The notes below the pieces were generated by a model. It was not told the origin of the DNA. It saw nothing but the letters and a program-made list of their open reading frames with translations, and made no database searches. DNA of 5,238 bases. Origin: an uncultured Collinsella sp. GTDB lineage: Bacteria; Actinomycetota; Coriobacteriia; Coriobacteriales; Coriobacteriaceae. The stretch lies in the NCBI GenBank assembly GCA_905204635.1, contig CAJLAN010000133.1, positions 1 to 5,238 of the forward strand, in the 5' to 3' direction. Position numbers and translations under genes: made by a program. Below, piece after piece: positions 4,820-5,238 of this stretch (position 1 is the first letter of the stretch; each line of letters begins with the position of its first letter).

Positions 4820-5238
4820 CTAGAGCACCTCCGTGTAGCTGCCAAAGTAGGTGAAGCTCTCGCACACGTCGTCGATCGAGTCGAGCAGGTCGTCGAGGGC
4901 CTTGCTGCCAAAGGGGCAGTCCAGGTCAAAGTAGAACATAAACTCAAAATCGCGCCCGGGGATGGGGCGGCTCTCGAGCTTGATGAGGTTGATGCTGAGT
5001 GCGTAGAAGCGCTCGAGCACGCGATAGAGGGCGCCCGGCTCGTTGGCCGTGGTGATCATGAGCGAGGTACGGTTGGCACCGGGATAGACGCGTGGCTCGC
5101 GGCTGATGACGACAAAGCGCGTGTAGTTGTTGTCCGAGTCCTGGATGTTGGACTCCAGCACCTCCAGGCCATAGAGTGCCGCGCAGCTGCGCGATGCGAT
5201 GGCGGCAACATCGGTGCGGTCGGAATTGGCGACCATCT
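4820..5238 (-). CDS. pheA: Prephenate dehydratase, C-terminal part with ACT domain (cut by window edge)
   Basis: PheA converts prephenate to phenylpyruvate, committing carbon to phenylalanine. Only the last 138 or so residues are visible; the gene continues beyond position 5238, and the Met at 5236 is likely internal. The first part (AAIAS, the YGLEVL helix, NIQD and NNYTRF) is the end of the catalytic domain, where the TRF Thr-Arg-Phe motif is conserved in the active site. The ACT regulatory domain follows, with NEPGALYRVLERF and NLIKLESRP, the GAL and ESRP elements that bind phenylalanine for feedback inhibition in this family. Feedback control by phenylalanine is therefore likely. The stop TAG is followed at once by the ATG of aroE-aroK, and the end of pheA carries that gene's ribosome binding site, indicating one operon with coupled translation. 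Confidence 0.93.
   Translation of the reverse strand, partial: MVANSDRTDVAAIASRSCAALYGLEVLESNIQDSDNNYTRFVVISREPRVYPGANRTSLMITTANEPGALYRVLERFYALSINLIKLESRPIPGRDFEFMFYFDLDCPFGSKALDDLLDSIDDVCESFTYFGSYTEVL
4827..4832 (-). promoter_or_regulatory. Ribosome binding site of aroE-aroK, inside pheA
   Basis: The minus strand reads GGAGGT seven bases before the ATG at 4819, within the last codons of pheA. It fixes the start of the fusion gene and supports translational coupling. Confidence 0.85.

Overview
The window looks like a chromosomal segment from a high-GC Gram-positive gut actinobacterium, most likely a Coriobacteriia member such as Collinsella. This rests on the moderately high GC content, strong AAGGAG/GGAGGT ribosome binding sites, GTG starts, and an AroE-AroK fusion next to a type II dehydroquinase. 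The genus is an inference from general familiarity; no search was run.

Layout: a hairpin terminator lies at the left edge (1-28). A minus-strand family 2 glycosyltransferase with two C-terminal membrane helices (76-1047) is divergent from a plus-strand pair encoding a polysaccharide ABC exporter: permease (1208-2053) and ATPase (2065-2832). The 160-bp divergent spacer carries a CTATACT -10-like box on each strand. Next come a plus-strand tRNA-Arg(TCT) (2887-2963) with its own TATAAT box upstream and an intrinsic terminator downstream (2974-3004).

The right half is a minus-strand aromatic amino acid operon, transcribed from right to left. It holds the 3' part of pheA (prephenate dehydratase C-terminus plus ACT domain, cut by the window edge), then a fused shikimate dehydrogenase-shikimate kinase whose ATG abuts the pheA stop, then aroQ (type II 3-dehydroquinate dehydratase). 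AroQ, AroE and AroK catalyse three consecutive shikimate-pathway steps (dehydroquinate to shikimate 3-phosphate). PheA acts after chorismate, towards phenylalanine.

The least ordinary part is the 64-bp gap between aroE-aroK and aroQ. It contains a perfect 15-bp inverted repeat around a GGGGACAGGCACC core (minus strand). Its second arm can also pair with the aroQ Shine-Dalgarno region, giving two mutually exclusive hairpins. No CRISPR array, transposase, phage gene or obvious new multi-gene system is visible.
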